NCBI RefSeq assembly: GCF_002217925.1
Contig: NZ_BCMF01000002.1
Location: 186,001 to 250,000 of the forward strand
Direction: 5' to 3'
DNA length: 64,000 bases
DNA from: Secundilactobacillus mixtipabuli
GTDB lineage: Bacteria > Bacillota > Bacilli > Lactobacillales > Lactobacillaceae
Below, piece by piece: positions 62,145 through 64,000 of this stretch. A program made the position numbers and the translations under genes. The stretch's first letter is position 1. Each line of letters starts with the position of its first letter. Below the pieces are notes generated by a model that searched no databases, was not told the origin of the DNA, and saw only the letters and a program-made list of their open reading frames with translations.

Positions 62145-63422
62145 TCATGATTTAGCCTGTGAACACCAAGTCAACACAAAATCAGCGATAATTTTAGTGT
62201 AATCAAGCAGCTGAGAGAGCTGTACAGTTTCGTTATCGCTATGAGCCTGCTCCATTTGACCAGGGCCATACGTGACTGCCGGTATCTGATAATAGTCAAA
62301 CCAGCCGCCATCACTGACTGACGTTGACATGTTAATGAGTGGTGCTTCACCGACTTGCTGCTGGTGGCTCTGCTTTAATAGCTGCACCGCTGGGAGTGTC
62401 TTGTCGATGGCTAAAGGCGGAAAAACTTCCCCCTTATCCACTAGCATTGAATCGCCATCCCAACTAAACGTTGGCAGCATATCCTTTAACCACGGATCCG
62501 CTTTAGCAGCCGCAATAACCGCGTCTTCAATTTCTTGCGTGACGCCTTCAATCGTTTCGTTTGGATAAAAATGCACGGTGATCCACAATCGGCATTCGTT
62601 CGCGACAAAAGCTGGGTGGATGCCACCCTCAATGTAAGCTGGATTAATGGTGTTCGTTCCTGCCGGAAAACCTGGGTACTGTTTGGTGACCGCCCAGTAG
62701 TGTTCCAGTTTCTGGAGTGCTTCAATAATGACTGGCATTTTTTCAACCATACTGGCCGCCTTCAGGCCACCGCCAGCACGCACCATGTTCACCCGGTTAC
62801 CATCATGATACGTATGTGGACTTTTAAGGGTAATCCAGCCAGTTACCACGCCGCCTTGGCCTTGAAAGGCTAAATTGGAGGTGTCACCAACCACTGCAAA
62901 ATCAGCGGTCTCACCCTGTTCCAGTAATGTCTTGGTACCCGCTTCACCAGCTTCCTCACCAACGACTGACTGGAATAACAAATCGCCTGGCAAATGAATA
63001 TCAGCCTGTTTTAGAAGTTGAAACAGATATAAGAAACACGCGATTGCGCCCTTCATATCACTCACACCGCGACCGATTAATTGGTCACCATGCTGGACTA
63101 ACTGAAACGGGTTGGTCTGCCAATTATCTAAATCAGTCAAGGCCGCCACGTCCACGTGTCCGTTCAGCAATAAGCTATTGTGTGTGCTGGGTGCAGAACC
63201 CGCTAATTTCCCTGAAACCAGCATATCCTGTTCATAAAATGGCTGCGACTTTGCCTCAAATCCAGCCTGTTCTAAAAGCTGCTTCACATAATCCTGAATG
63301 CCAGCCGTATTTCTGGCTGGGGGTGAAACTGTTTGAAACGCAACCAAGTGCTGTAGAATAGCCAGCAAATTGGCCTGTTCCTTATCAATCGACTGTTGCA
63401 ATAATTGCCTGACATCCGCCAT
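62145..63422 (-). CDS. M20-family amidohydrolase, probably formylaminopyrimidine deformylase (YlmB-like)
   Basis: About 425 residues with the zinc motifs LLNGHVDVAAL (about 88), GRGVSDMKGAIA (about 117) and VVGEEAGEAG (about 155), and the C-terminal YGPGQMEQAHSDNE. The general M20 family includes ArgE, DapE and YlmB. A TPP riboswitch upstream and ykoE downstream point to pyrimidine salvage for thiamine, where YlmB deformylates a degraded thiamine pyrimidine. The start at 63422 follows AAGGGA; other in-frame ATGs lie up to 63455. Confidence 0.78.
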   Translation of the reverse strand: MADVRQLLQQSIDKEQANLLAILQHLVAFQTVSPPARNTAGIQDYVKQLLEQAGFEAKSQPFYEQDMLVSGKLAGSAPSTHNSLLLNGHVDVAALTDLDNWQTNPFQLVQHGDQLIGRGVSDMKGAIACFLYLFQLLKQADIHLPGDLLFQSVVGEEAGEAGTKTLLEQGETADFAVVGDTSNLAFQGQGGVVTGWITLKSPHTYHDGNRVNMVRAGGGLKAASMVEKMPVIIEALQKLEHYWAVTKQYPGFPAGTNTINPAYIEGGIHPAFVANECRLWITVHFYPNETIEGVTQEIEDAVIAAAKADPWLKDMLPTFSWDGDSMLVDKGEVFPPLAIDKTLPAVQLLKQSHQQQVGEAPLINMSTSVSDGGWFDYYQIPAVTYGPGQMEQAHSDNETVQLSQLLDYTKIIADFVLTWCSQAKS

Positions 63423-63470
63423 CTTCTCAAATCCCTTCATGGTCAACTCAGCCACGAACCTGAATAAATT

Positions 63471-63504
63471 AAAAAGCCCTCGAAGCTAAACTTCGAGAGC
63501 TTTT
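63471..63504 (-). terminator. Riboswitch-controlled terminator
   Basis: AAAAAGCCCTCGAAG pairs with CTTCGAGAGCTTTT on the plus-strand display. On the minus strand it ends in a run of T, 20 nt downstream of the TPP aptamer. Confidence 0.85.
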
Positions 63505-63521
63505 ATGCACACGTTCAATCA

Positions 63522-63600
63522 GCTTTCCTACGTGAGTGCTAACTCTCAGGTTCAAAGGGTCTGGCAACCACCATCTCAGCTCATCAGAGCACCCCTAGCT
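63522..63600 (-). promoter_or_regulatory. TPP riboswitch (thi box)
   Basis: On the minus strand the conserved parts are in order: AGGGGTGCT, GCTGAGATG, ACCCTTTGAACCTGA and GTTAGCACTCACGTAGGAA. These define the TPP aptamer. It controls the M20/ykoE operon by the terminator at 63471-63504. Confidence 0.95.
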
Positions 63601-63656
63601 TGTATGCTTATCATGTCATAATTGATTGATTAATGCAAGTAATTATTCAGCAAAAC

Positions 63657-64000
63657 TTATTTTTCTAGCCAGCTTGCAATACTTGGCCAGCTGTTCTTCG
63701 TAATAATCATTCGCGGTGCCGATCTCAGACTGTTTTCATCCGTCACGATCCCGTTATTTAACGTATAAATCACTTGCAGTTTAGGCTGATGAACCAAGAA
63801 GTTCTGAACCAGTGGCGTACCGCTCCCGTATGGATAAGTAAAAATGGGGGTTTCATGGCCCGTCTTTTGCTTCATCACTTGTTGACTGGTTGTGTAATCA
63901 GTCGTGAATTGCGGATAGTTTTTTCTGATGTTAAATGCTGGTGTCCCTTTGACGAGGTAGTGCATGTTATTCGTATGCACACCGAGTTCCATCTGATGAT
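63657..64000 (-). CDS. Polysaccharide deacetylase (NodB-like), C-terminal part
   Basis: The frame runs off the right edge, so only the last 114 codons are visible. MELGVHTNNMH contains the H-T-x-x-M-H zinc motif of NodB deacetylases, and FTYPYGSGT is the R/YPYG motif 3 region. RMIITKNSWPSIASWL ends the protein. The family removes acetyl groups from peptidoglycan or poly-GlcNAc. The N-terminus is outside the window, so export cannot be judged. Confidence 0.8.
   Translation of the reverse strand, partial: HQMELGVHTNNMHYLVKGTPAFNIRKNYPQFTTDYTTSQQVMKQKTGHETPIFTYPYGSGTPLVQNFLVHQPKLQVIYTLNNGIVTDENSLRSAPRMIITKNSWPSIASWLEK

Overview
The window reads as the chromosome of a low-GC Gram-positive of the Lactobacillaceae. 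Support: Shine-Dalgarno sequences close to AAGGAGG, several TTG and GTG starts, CcpA-type cre sites, a TPP riboswitch of Firmicutes type, a secreted CAP protein of lactobacillus type, and a murE / D-aspartate ligase / aspartate racemase operon. That operon implies L-Lys-D-Asp peptidoglycan, which argues against the mDAP-type Lactiplantibacillus plantarum group and fits heterofermentative groups. I cannot name the species from sequence alone.

1-19.3 kb is a catabolic region almost entirely on the minus strand. It starts with the edge of a probable FAD protein, then araD and a frameshifted Na+/H+ antiporter. Next come an L-xylulose-5-P 3-epimerase and an FGGY kinase, which with araD form a route to D-xylulose-5-P, and a beta-propeller-like unknown protein. 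Then follow two protein-identical copies of a PEP mutase/isocitrate lyase-family enzyme flanking a GntP-type permease, a D-2-hydroxyacid dehydrogenase and a LacI regulator with palindromic operators. After these is a ureide-type locus: carbamate kinase, a cytosine-deaminase-like amidohydrolase, AllH (DUF2877), a fused AllF-AllG (FdrA-DUF1116), and divergently PucR, an alpha/beta hydrolase and DUF1097. cre sites lie at three of its promoters. The logic is carbamoyl-phosphate production from a carbamoylated compound, giving ATP through carbamate kinase.

22.9-27.6 kb holds an N-acylamino acid racemase, an MFS transporter and an M20 peptidase, divergent from a LysR regulator.

27.6-46.8 kb is accessory and mosaic. 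It contains a decayed gene and its living paralogue, two XRE-type regulators, a tandem family of small genes sharing a cationic N-terminus, and a 34-bp tandem repeat array. It also has a CAP secreted protein, an orphan antitoxin, a type I toxin-antitoxin module (holin-like toxin with a convergent antisense RNA), and several unknown membrane, lipo- and cytosolic proteins. A 2.3-kb gene-free tract follows, packed with three families of hairpin repeats whose stems covary, ending in a cluster of perfect hairpins. The segment closes with a tyrosine recombinase and an excisionase-like protein.

46.9-64 kb returns to core genes: a GntR / dimethylargininase / APC permease locus, tRNA-Gly, and the peptidoglycan cluster racD-ligase-murE with asnB. 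Then come an Rgg-like regulator, a MIP18-family Fe-S protein, a polyprenyl diphosphate synthase, a TPP-riboswitch operon (M20 deformylase-like gene plus a frameshifted ykoE), and a partial polysaccharide deacetylase at the right edge.
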